A stretch of DNA of 64,000 bases. Source: Diadema setosum. Taxonomy: Eukaryota > Echinodermata > Echinoidea > Diadematoida > Diadematidae. The position numbers and the translations under genes were made by a program. Positions 1 to 12,500 of the stretch are shown piece by piece. How positions within the stretch are numbered: the stretch's first letter is position 1; each line of letters opens with the position of its first letter. The stretch lies in assembly GCF_964275005.1 (NCBI RefSeq), contig NC_092698.1, forward strand, positions 31,179,162 through 31,243,161, given 5' to 3'. The notes below the pieces were generated by a model. That model did not search any database and was not told the origin of the DNA. It was given only the letters and a program-made list of their open reading frames with translations.

Positions 1-108
1 CTTCCCACATTAAAAACAAAAACAAAAACAGTGCTATGCCTGGTTTACACCATAAAATGCAAAATTCTTGTCATCATGCCTAACAACTATATAGTGTGGC
101 TTCCAATA

Positions 109-215
109 TTATTGGTATTATTATTATTATTATTATTATCATTATTATTATTATTATTATTGTTATTCTTATCATTATTATCATCATCACCATCATCATC
201 ATCATCATTATCATT
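109..215. repeat. ATT/ATC trinucleotide microsatellite
   Basis: About 107 bp of ATT units grading into ATC units. Poly-Leu or poly-Ile reading frames across it are artefacts of the repeat. Confidence 0.9.
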
Positions 216-315
216 GCCATGGATACCATTTTTATGATTGTAGAATATTCTTATTACTATCGTCACAGCGAATATGGAATATGTATTACTAATATTTTAT
301 GATAAAATGGTGACA

Positions 316-880
316 TTAAAGGACAAGTTCACCTTCATTACATAAGGATTGAGAGAATGTAGCAATATTAGTAGAACACATCATTGAAAGTTTGAGGAAA
401 ATCGGACAATCCGTTCAAAAGTTATGAATTTTTAAAGTTTTTGTGCAGTCACCGCTGAATGAGAAGACTACTGCAGTGTATGATGTCACATGCGTACAAC
501 AATATACGGAAAGTATAAAGAGAATTTCACAAAATTTCATCTTTTGAAAAAAGTACACATTCCCTTGACTCGTTACTGACATAATGTTATGGGTAATATT
601 ATTCCCATTGCCTGTAGAAAGAGGCAAGTCAAGTGCTCTTTTAGTATGCGAAAAAAGTGAAAATGTGTTTAATTTTCTTTATATTTTCTTTATACTGTTG
701 TACTCATAATATCACGAGCCTTAGCAGTCTCCTCATCCAGCGGTTCCAACACAAAAATTTTAAAATTTCATAACTTTTGCATCGATTGTCCAATTTTACT
801 CAAACTTTCACTGATGTGTTCTACTAATATTGCTGCATTCTCTTAACCCTTGTGTTTATGAAGGTGAACTTGTCCTTTAA
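316..880. mobile_element. Foldback MITE, family B, copy 1
   Basis: The 565-bp segment starts TTAAAGGACAAGTTCACC and ends with the reverse complement (GGTGAACTTGTCCTTTAA). The inverted similarity runs well inward: both halves carry the 'agtagaacacatca / gaaagtttga / ttatgaatttttaaa' block in opposite orientation. There is no coding capacity. TTAA at both ends suggests a piggyBac-type target duplication, although the sequence is palindromic there, so a TA duplication is also possible. A second copy lies at 59393-59959. Confidence 0.8.
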
Positions 881-2090
881 AATTTCCGATTTGCCTGTTT
901 TGTTACATCTACTTTGTCTAATTATCAATCTCGCAGCTGAAAGAGTGAGCTAATGGTGGTATATCCGCATTATTTTTTTATTTTCCTGATTATCGCTGAA
1001 AGGGACTTCCTGATTATCGAGTTGTAGCCTTTGGCTGTTCTTTTACTATTTCTCTTTCTTCTTTTTGCTTTTCCATCTGTTCAGCACAGCGTGTGAGCGC
1101 GGAACGATGCTTTTCCAAGAACTTCCTGGTTTACTCACATTAGTAGGAGGACACGACGTGGGATGTTGCACCTGAAAGTTGCAATACTAGTATGACGTTA
1201 CATACACTTCCGGTTAACAAAACAATACACGAATGGGCCCGACGTGTGTGTGAGCACATTTTGATTCACTAGCTAACAAAGAGTGAGAATTTTTTCTACA
1301 TGTAAAAAGCAATGTTCCATAAAATCTGATATTAAAAAATAGTATTTAAATTTCACATTTTTTTTATAACCCAAATATTTGTTTATGAATTGAAATAAAA
1401 ATCTAATTTTTGGATGAGACACATGATACATTCTTAAATACGGGGTCTTACTCTATATGAAATATCGGTATAAGCTCATTTCGTCATAATAAAAAATATG
1501 TTGACAAAAAAAGTGAAAATTCTTAAAATGCTAGTAGTTCCATGCACGAAATCTATTCAATATTATGAATGAATGACTCATAATTATGTATATTAAATCA
1601 CACAAAGTTATAAACATCAAATTTTATCTATTTTGTGACATGCTTTGAATCATAGGTCTTCCACCCCCGTTCAGCTAATGAACCTGTTGTGACCTGATAT
1701 TTCTGCAAGTACAGAGGATTCGCGTAAGTTTGTCTTCAATATCTGTACATTTTACTGCACACAGCTGTCAGAAGTAGAGACTTGTGTACGTAGACTGGAA
1801 GATTTTGATTATTTTATTCGAAATATGTACGTATGTTTGTGTTTATCCTGAAGGAATTATTCGAAATAAGTGTTATATGGCACGAGTGAGGAAGGGTGGG
1901 TAGGCGTTATGAACGTGATGGTGAGCTACACGTTGTACGTGCATGAAGTATTGTCCACAACGGTGTGCTGCCTCGGTCATGTCGTGCAGTGCGTGCGTGC
2001 AAATGCGTGTGGTGGGTTACTACTGTACTACACTTGTAAATGTGTGGATATGGTCGAATGGCAATGCAAGTAGTCTAAATAGTAATGGTC

Positions 2091-2182
2091 CACGGCGGCA
2101 CGGCCCGGGTATTGAATGAAGTTGAGAGTGAATTGAGCGACTGAGACAAAGTGAACTGGCTAGCAGCTGCCGTGCCGCCGTG
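2091..2182. repeat. 14-bp GC-rich inverted repeat
   Basis: CACGGCGGCACGGC at 2091-2104 is repeated exactly in inverted orientation at 2169-2182, with a 64-bp spacer. It is conspicuously GC-rich against AT-rich surroundings and lies about 1.4 kb upstream of the BZW start codon. It could be part of the 5' UTR or promoter, or simply a degenerate element. Confidence 0.6.
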
Positions 2183-3553
2183 ATTTGGTTTGATGGAAAA
2201 CATCCAAAAAGTGCAATAATCTCAATTCTCATGATATACATTTGACCAAAAGATCGATCTGTAGACTATCTATCTGGTCGTCGTGGCCAGGGATATGTTC
2301 CGCAGAGATGAGACCAGATGGAGACTGCGCTGTGTTTGGCTTCACTGTCACAGAATCTCCTTGCGGAGGAGAGCTGATTAAGTCAGAAAAATAAAAGACC
2401 CCTCTTCTGTCTAGATATAAATGTAACCAGACTGTTAAGTGTATGATAAGATCAAATTTTTGTATGTTGCATGCCATCTCTCGAGTGTGTGGTGGATAAT
2501 TTACTGATATGGCCAGAAACAGGTGGGCACAAAACCAGAGCATTAAATTCATTTGTAACATTTTTAGAAACTAAAAATCTTACACTAACATTAAACAAGA
2601 TTCCTTGGCCAAAACTCGACCACACGCAAAAGCATGGGTTTTACACGGGCAGGCGGTCAAAGGAATTAGGTTTTTATAGGTGGCTTGCTTCTTTTATTTT
2701 TTTTCAATAGAATGTTAATTTAAATTGAATGTAATTGTAAAGAGCAGCTCACCCAGTCGCTTGTTCGAAAAGAGTCAGTTGGAACAGTGTAATTTTTTTG
2801 TCCTGTAATGTCATATTGACATTTAATATTTGATATTATTAGCAATATTTCATTCAATTACTCTTTTTTTTTACACTAGGAAAACAATTTAGAGTGGATT
2901 TACATGTAGCTGCTGTAATTTGTGAATGAGGGTACATATTTCTTTAAAAAAAAAAGGATAGCAAGTTCTGAAGGATTCTAACAAACAAACATCGGCGATC
3001 AACTTTATGAGAGCGTTACAGTCTGTATGGTTGAATTGTAGATGGCTTACTGTGCCATCAATCTATCCTGCCAAATATACAGTGCTTTTGCAATCATTCT
3101 TTACTTAACTAGAAGTCTAGTGCAGAAATCAAGATTCCCATGCTATGATATTCCACATGTACAGTGGGGACCCACAGCCTACTTGTGTAGTTGTGATGCA
3201 ATCATGTACAACAATGTATGCGGCTTACTGTAGAACGAGGAATGTTTGTATGCATTTTGATCTTGCAAATTTTGCGAGCAGCAACATTCGCAAACTTAAA
3301 ATTCACGCCAAAGTTCTTCCATACTCAATGTACATTGGATGTCGGTGGCAAGTCGCGAAAATTTCATGCTGCGAGAAAGGCTGTCGGCTCCAATTCGCAA
3401 AATTTTCATGCCGGAATATATTGTGTTTTACAGTACAGTACATGTTCCATCATCTCAACTAGTTTTAGTACATTACAAATCTGTCAAAGCAGTGTTAGGT
3501 TTTTTAACCTTGACCTAATAAACTTGCATTGCATTCTCTTTCAGAAAAACTTT

Positions 3554-6500
3554 ATGAGTCAAAAGGAGCAAAAGCCTACGCTCACGGGCCAGCGAACTCG
3601 GACCCGAAAGAGGGGTATGTACATTGTCTAGATCTGGATATGGATGAATACGCTGAAAAACTCTGAATAGAGTATCACTTGTATTGTAATTTGTATTAAT
3701 GAAGAATGTAATTTCAAGCTTAATTGATCATTTAACATGTTAATATTCAAGAGAATTTACAGTGTGCATTTGTGGACTTTTAACGTCATAATTTTTTTTT
3801 TTTTTTTTTGCATATTATGTACTTGAGACAGTACTGGAGAGAATATGTACACATTGACATACAATATTGTAGATGTATTCAAAGTTTCCAACTAAAGCTC
3901 ATACTTGTACAATTAACATCAATGGCTAAACATTGCAAGCATTGTTTCAAGTCGTAGCTGTGGGATAGAAAAATTGGAAACTAAGTGTTTCTATCCATTC
4001 TGCATAATTGCAAGTTGAGATGGATTTGTCTTGGTGACAACTTAAATTTCATTTAAGATTGACTAACAGATGTTGTATCATGCGTTCTGTTTCTTGCAGA
4101 TGAAAAAGAGAAATACGACCCAATCGGGTTCCGCGATAACATCCTGCAAGGTCTTAACGACGCAGGCACCGACTTGGAACAAGTTTCCAAATTCTTGGAT
4201 GGCGCAGGTTCTAAGTTGAACTACCGGTCCTATGCTGAAACACTCTTTGACATTTTGTTTGCTGGTGGAATCCTGGGTAGGTGCATTTGTTGTTATCACA
4301 TTCAGAATGTGAAGAGGTATGGAAGCCCAGATGATGTTTCCCATTGAACCTGACTCAGCGCAATGGAGGCTAAAAACTGATTTAATGAGACTGATGGGAT
4401 CTTTGCCCTGCAGTACCACTCAGTGGTCTGTAGTATGTGTGTGTGTGTGTAAATTCTATGTGCTTTACTTTGTGCTTTAGTACTTAGTGTACTTTTAAAT
4501 TTCAAGCACTGTACTTTGTCAGTTGCTGTCTAATAGTGATAATTATGAAAAATATTGCTTGGAAAGATGATTGAAGATAAGATACAAACAAGGAAATTAT
4601 ATGGGGCAAAGACATTGAGTAAGTTACTGAACTACAAATGTTTTGTGCAGCTCACCCAACGATGTCAGTATACAATGCGTGTACTGTACTTTTCCCTTAT
4701 GATCTCTTTGTAATCCAGTTACGAATGTATGGCAATTCGTGTTAAGTGCTGAATACTTATGTTTCCAAGTTCATGTTTTCTTTCACCAGAATACACTGTT
4801 TTCTTGTAAGGCTCTTTGTAATCATGATATCCAAGACAGTAAGCTTGTACTTACATAAAATAAATACAGTCAAACCCGTCTATAGTGGCCACCCAAGGGA
4901 AACGGAAAAGGTGGCCGTTATATACAGGTGGCCGCTATAGACAGGTAATCAAACTTTTCTGCACATTGCTTACATGTACATGTATCATCGTTGTATCCGT
5001 ACATGTATTGTACATGTATGTGTGTACGTATGCACACACCGTGTGTTTCGTGCATTTAACCATGCCGGTGTAGATTATGAAATTATTGCACAGTAGTATG
5101 TGTTTTGTCGTGAAGAAAGCTTTACTCTAGTGCATCATTATGACTAAATGAGGGATGAATGCTGCAGTGGCGATCACTGAACCTTGCCCGCTCGGCTACA
5201 AAGCAGAAAAACACGCTAAATTATCGGCTCAGCTACGGCTCCATTGGATTTTTGGCTGCTATAGACAGGTTAAAATCTACCACAGGAAACAAAATCTGTG
5301 GCCGCTGGCCATGTTAGACAGGTGGTCGCTATACACAGGGTCTTTAACATGGCTTTTCTCTCGGGGGGATTTTTCAGTGGCCGCTATAGACGGGTGGTCA
5401 CTATAGACAGGTGGCCGCTAAGGCAGGTTTGACTGTACAGGCTGATGGAGGTTTACAAATGTTGACATCTCCTGACATTGTTGAACTTACTTCATTAAAA
5501 GACATTTGCACATTAATTGTTTCTTCAGGTAAATGTCATACTCCTTCATGCAATTTTTAACCAACAAATGTTCATACTTATTTTACCCACCATTACCTGT
5601 GCAACCATGACAGCCCCTGGAGGATCAGTAGTTGAAGACTCTGATAAGACCAAGGTCTGCCGCAGCGAAGTCTGCGTGTTCACCACCGAAGACAATGCCC
5701 AGGCTATGCAAAACTTTGGTGAGGTAAGTTGTCGCTTTGAGTCATGGGAGCACAGTAGAAGTTTGCATGTGTAGATAGCATTTGCTTCAGAAAATCAAAT
5801 GTAGGTTAAAGCCAATCATTGTTATTCAAACATGTTCATAATTTTACATGTGTAGCTGAAATATACCAAAAAATTACACACAAATGCACAACTTTAATCA
5901 AACAATCTTTCACTTTGGATATGGCTGGTACTGTGCAGTGAATGTAATGTGCAAAGTAGTCCCCACGAGTGATTCTACTTGACATTGAATATGTAGATTT
6001 TAAGCAGTGTATTGGGGAAGCTCATGCTTTCATAATGAAGTCTAACTTTTACATGTCGTATCTAGAAAGAGATACAAATAGTGTTGTATCACTGAGGCCC
6101 ATAAGAGACATGATAGATGCGGTCAGACTGGCAAAAGATAGAAGAGTTTAAGATCGCGAAGTCTTTGCATTTGCAATCTTTTTTCGTCCAGTCACACTGG
6201 CAGCAAAACTTCTCAATCTGTGGGTCGAGAAGTTTGGGTCACTAGTGCGCGTTTGTAAGGAGAAAAAAAAAAGTATGCTGTCTGATGGCTAGTTATTGTG
6301 AAGTAACAATGAACACCTGTGCATCACAATGGCTTCGGAGGCACCGCCCACAAACATGGACTGGTCATGTTGCAAAGATCGCAAAGTATCAGTAGTGGTC
6401 ACACACTAGTGGAAAAATATCTTAACGTTTGGCAGGGATGGGGGAAATATCCTCGATTGGAGTGGGCAGTTTCGCGAGAAGTTACGCAGGAAATTTGCAA

Positions 6501-9500
6501 TCACACTGGCAAATCTGCAAGATCTTGAACTTCTCAATCTTTTGCCAGTGTGACCATGGCTATTGAAAGCTCCCATCTTCAAGCTACAGTCATCGGTGGT
6601 TATACAAATGATTACTTGTCCTTTTGCATTTTAGGTGTTCAGCAAGCTGACTAGACGATACAAGTACCTCGAGAAGAAACTGCAAGATGAACTCCAGAAG
6701 GTGAGAATCGGGTTTTGATTACAGATTACAGAGCCTGCGATGACATTAAGCCACAAAATCCTGGCTCGCTTCATGACCAACATAGAACAACAGAAGCAAA
6801 ATGAAAAAAAAAAAAAAAAAGAAGTCTTTTTTCCCTACTTTGCCTATCTTGAGTGTAGGAGCATTATGTTTAAATCTGCTGTAGTTGTCATTTACCCATG
6901 GTGTATTATCTGTTCACCTCACCAGCTTTACACCTCGCCATCCAACCAATATTTTAGGGTATCTGAATCGTCTTTTGTCAAAATGTTAGCATTTCTGATC
7001 TTTATCAAAATCATGACGTACTCCTTCAATCATGACTGCCATTAACACAACTTTGCTAGTGAAACAATACAAATTTTCAATTGACAAAACTTTTAAAGAT
7101 GTAGATTTTAATGAGGGATATTATTCTGGTTTCTTATCAACTTCCAGTTAATTTGTGTATTCATGTGCAGTGTGCATCCCATGTGATGTTTCTCTTTAAC
7201 CTGACATGTATCAATGGAGATTAAAATCTGATTTAATGAGACTGATGGGATAAATGCATTACCATGGAGAGAAGTAGAAGACTCAAAATACAGAGATGCA
7301 AACAGGCAGTCTTTAATTTAGAATACTGTTTAAAAGAGAGATTGAGACATAAAGCTCTACAAGATCTGTACTGAATACTGTGTTTCTTCACATTCTCTTT
7401 ATGTGCAGATCCTCCTGTTCCTCAAAGGGTTCTCAGAGATTGAGCGTAAGAAGGTAGCCATGATTACTGGTGTCCTCCAGGCCAGAAACTTGGTGGATGC
7501 CAAATGCCTTACCAGCCTCTTCAATGACCATCTTGTCAAAGATGGTGAGTTTCTGCATGTTACTTTGCATTCATAATTATTTTTTGCAACTTGAAAACTT
7601 GTCATCGGGGTGAATGTGCAATGAGGACTTGCCCACTATGAAGAATGTTGAATGTAGAGATTGAGCGCCATGTTATGAGAGGAACAACAAATCCAATTTG
7701 TCACAAACCAAACTCAATGGGGTGGATTGGCCACATTTTTTCATTTAAAATGTCTTTGAATATGAGAGGGTTGTGCAATAGATTCTTTCATTATATCTTG
7801 AAAAATAAGCTTTTTGTATTGAAATCTCGCCTGTACTATAAAGTGAAAGAAAGTTAGAAAGTTTATTGATATTTGATATTCCATTCATGTTTGTCTTGGC
7901 GCTAGTAATGGAAATATTAAGCTCTTTTCAATGGAATGAACAGTGAAGGTGTTGCTCGATTATTTCTCTGCCCAGAGATGACCAGTGTGTCAATAGATCA
8001 TTTACCATAGCTAAATAAGTATTCTTAAAATACATTATCTTATTCCCAATAACCTGTAGACTATCAGTCTGTTTGTTATTCTGGACTGTGATAAATTATT
8101 CAGGTAGGATTACATCCATTTGTAGTATCTATACCCTAATCCATCTCACCCTGCGTGTTCCCATCTCCACACTTGACAGGCATTGCCTTACAGTTTGCTG
8201 TGGACATGTTCACTGTGTGGCTGGAGATGCGAGACATGAACAGCGTCATCGGAACACTCACCAAGGCGCAACTTGACAACAGACTGCTGGTATGCATTCA
8301 CGTCTGTTATGTGTGCTGCCACTGACAGTACTGATTGTAGGAGCTGTAGCTTTCTTGTCTGCTCAGGGACCTCATCTTTCTGTTCTTTTTTTTTTTTCTT
8401 CTTTTTTTTTAAGGCTTGGCAGCTTTTTAGGTCCCACCAACCTGTAATTCTATGCTTGAGATTTTAAGCTTGTGCACGTTCCCCGAATGTTGTAATTATT
8501 TGAGTGCTGAAGAAATAGATGTGAACCTCAGAATGAAGTGGTGTAGATTCACTTTCTTTAGATAGTAGTTGCAATACTAGCAGTACTTATACACAAAAGG
8601 TTTTCTCTGCATCGCATGAAGGTGTAGCAGGTAGCACTTTTTAACCAGTTCAAGTGAACATGACTATATAAACCTCTTACATGATTAGTTATGAAAATTG
8701 CTGAGTACATGAGTGTAAACTTAATCTTGACATTTGCACACTGTACACTTTCAAGTATACATATGGCATATTTTCATTTGTTGGTTTGTTTGGGTAATGT
8801 AAGGTTATGAATGGATACTGTATAAGCTGTTATTTTTGCGAATCATAGTTGGATTGTGAATTCAACATCATGCGAAAATATTGACAGGCATTAGAGTAAT
8901 GAATTTACATTAGCATTGGTGTCAATTCAAGAAAACAACATCTCGTGGAAATGTCTATGCCAGGACCTCATTCGCAAAAATATACGTGCGTGAAAACAAC
9001 AGCTTATACAGTATACATCAAAAATCTTGTCCTCTAACTATATTTTAGTTCATGTGGAGTTGTGATAGATTAGCTATCTGGTAATTTCTTGCAATATTTC
9101 TCACATGGGAGGGAGGTGGGGAGAGTATAGGTTTCTTGCAGCATCAGAAATTGAAGGTGTACTGTAGGATGGGCATTATCATAGGGCCAATAATTGTGAC
9201 TCTTGTTCATCCCAAATGATGTTCTCCTTTGACCTGACATCAGTGGCTGAAGGTCAACAAAAATAGAACTGATTTAATGAGGCTGATGGGATGCAAAAAT
9301 TTAACAAAGTAAAGAATCAGGTTCGGTTTGCTGTGTTTTATTAGGAAACATGAAATTATGATTTTAAGTCGATATGTGAACAATATTGAAGGGCTAGAGT
9401 CAATATGCCTCAGATTACCAAGTTGCATATCTTTATATTCCACTGGCATCCAAATCTCAAGTCGTTTTTGGAATGACATACGAGGCTATTTTCTCTTTCG

Positions 9501-12500
9501 GCATCTAGGAACTCATGCCAGTTTCCAAGAGGAGTGAAGCCAACTTTGAGCACATCTTCAGTGAAGCTGGCCTGACGGATATCGCAAACTACCAGGTAAT
9601 AAATCTCTGCTGCATTCTCTCTTTTTCACAATGTGTACACTATAAAACCAGAAACATTGGCAGCCACACAAAACTTTCATGAATTACTAACCATAAAATT
9701 ATGATAATACTGCATTTGCGGGATTGTGTAGGCAAAAACTTGCATGCATTTTACTCTTGTGAACCTTGACAGTGGGTTGGACATTTTTAGGAGACTGTAA
9801 AGACTACTCATATCCTGTGTGATGCTTGCATGTCAAATATAGTAACTTCTCTTGTAAAGTTCGTGAAGGTTTATTAATATGTCTTACTTTAATTGCAGCA
9901 TTGTCTTGAATGAAGTAGAGTTTACTTTTTAAGTATATATGTCTGAAATCTTTGTGCATGTGTTGTGCTGTTAACACCAGAAGAAGGCATTTAGTTGAAA
10001 GAAATTACTATTACGTAAGTGGGATATGACAGAGATTTATTGTGCTGAAACATAAGGGCCTATAGTGCAGAGTATTAAAACATCACCAGAAGTAATGTTG
10101 ATCGCTTAGTTTTCTCACAAGTGGATTTGAGAGGCTTAGAAATGAAACGTTATGCACAATACTACATGCAAGCTGAAATTGCCCCATTTATTTTGTTCTG
10201 GGTGTCCTATTTTCTCATGGAGAGGTCTTGTTCAAGTCTTAAGTGATGTATCTAGAGCCTTGACTTGTAATGTGGAAGTCACTTGTGACTGATTTAATCT
10301 GATAAGACTTGAATCATGCCATGAGAAAAGGAACACGATAAGATAAACAAGATAATTTTCTGTGTACAAAACAAGATAATTTTCTGTGTATGACGACATG
10401 GCATAATCTTTAATGTAAGTTGGGTTTTTTTTTCTGTGATTTAAACAGTGTTATTCATCTTGTTGACTAATGTTCTGAAGTACATCCAAACCTGTCTATA
10501 GCAACCACCCCAAGGGAGACGATGAAAGTGGCTGTTGAAGACAGGGTGGTTATTATGGCTTTTCTCTTGGGGGGGGAATTGGGTTTAGTGGTCGCATACG
10601 ACAGGTGGTCACTATAGACAGTGGTCGCTATAGACAGGTTCGACTGTAGTAGCTTTTTAGAAATACAACCTTATCACTTCTAACACTTGCTTTATAGTGA
10701 AGATTCACTTAATACAAATATGCTTGTACTTTCTTGACATAATTAGGTATCCAATGTTTCCGTTGTTAAAAGAATTGAAACAGCACATTATTTTTGCAGT
10801 TTCATGAAATGATAACATCTATTTTATTATCCACATGAAGTTAAGAACATTTTGCTAATTACCCTTTCATGGAGTCTGGAATCCAAAATGACCTTTATGT
10901 GGCATGTTTGTTTTTTGTTTTTGTTTTTTCCTCTCGTGATGTACCACTAGCGTGCAAGAGCTCATGCTGAAAGCAAAAAGGAACTGTACCAAGAACTGTC
11001 TGAGATCATCCATGACACTGGAGACATCAAAGAGGTAATACAATCAAATCTGAAGAGAAAGAGTAATAGCTTCTTCTTCTTAAAGGAATGTGAGCCATGG
11101 ATTAAATTTTGCATCTTGCTGTCTCAAGGTTTTGGAAAATAAAGTGATCATCATTCCCTGACCTTCAGCAACATTTCACCCTTCTGTTTCCTCCAGAAAA
11201 AGAAAGGAAAAGAAATTATAATGTATGAATCATTTCATTGACACATTACCTTGAAAGTAAATTTTACACCGAAGCATACTTGGCTGGCCTATTAGCCGTC
11301 ATCTGTAGTTGCTGAACTAGTATTATTTCTGCTAGTTGAGCTTACTGAGAAGTAGCCATTCGTAAGGGCTTTGTCATTACTAATGTGCTGTTTTGTAATG
11401 TGCTGTATGCTGTATGTAATTGTGGGATGTCTTGCGAAATAGTTCATTATCACATAGATCTTCAAATTGCTTGTTATTAAGTAGACTGGATCTAATTCGT
11501 AGTAAAGTCTGAAGATGGATTTATGGTCACCAGTACATGAGATTTCAAAGGATGACTGGGTATTGACACTTCATGTAATAAATCTTTTTGTCACAGATGG
11601 AGAACACTATCGTGGACACGATGAAGAAGAACGGATTCACTGGCAAGGACATCATTGGTGTTGTGAGTATCTTCTCCCAAATGTTTTATGGTAGTGTGCC
11701 CAAAGCAAGAATGCCATGTCTCAAATTTAATTACTGCTAGTTTGATCTTTGAGCTTTGAATGAGGGGCTGTTACTATGCAGAATATGTCCTGGACTATGA
11801 ATCACAAGGTTCATGGTTTGATTCGTCTGTCTGCAGCGGTTGTGCCCCTAGACAAGGCACTGCATCATCATTGCGCAGTCCTGTAGAGGCAACTTAAAGC
11901 TGTTGGTCCTGTGGTTGCCTGCCTACAAGCATTCATTGTCTCTTTTAGTGGTCACATGAAACAAATGAAATAATTCATTGATAATTCATTGATTCATTTC
12001 TTGATTTCTCTCCTACAGATAGTTGTGCTTGTACGTGATTAAGGAATTGCCAAATGTGTTCACTTTTGATCATTAAAAAAAAAGATATGTATTATAATTG
12101 TTTGCTAGATTTGTATTTATTCAAATGAGGTTAAGTGGGTATCTGCTTGTGTTCTTATTCAGGTCCTGAAAATGTTATTTGACTGTTTGGAGAGATAGGT
12201 AATTAAAGAGGAAGTGATAAAAGCTCCTGATGCCAATGTAGTGTTTGAGTACATCTGTGTTCATAGCAATTAACAAAGTATTTCTTGCCCCTATCCAGGT
12301 ATTCAAAGTGGTGATGAACTCCAATGAATGGCCCAAGAAGGAGGATCTGGTTCCTGAACAAGTTGGACGGTGTTTCAAGGTCTGTGTTTTTTGCTTAAAG
12401 CACAAATTTTACTGTAGAATCCCCTCTTGTATGTGTTTAAGTGTATTCGAAGTGCATTAGTTGCAACTCAAAACTCTTTTTTCACCTTCGATAACCAAGC

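Larger units (their letters stand above)
1..3544. other. Upstream non-coding region of the BZW gene
   Basis: I found no coding exon here. The first recognisable BZW exon is preceded by a splice acceptor (pyrimidine tract ending TTTCAG at 3539-3544), so at least one 5' non-coding exon and the promoter must lie upstream in this stretch. I could not fix its donor. The region holds an ATT/ATC microsatellite, one foldback element and a short inverted repeat, which are listed separately. The rest is AT-rich and featureless to me. Confidence 0.6.

Noticed and set aside
3218-3631. 137-codon plus-strand open frame read as a single gene
   Set aside because: Only the last part (3554-3614) is BZW exon. 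The rest precedes a splice acceptor and is intronic.
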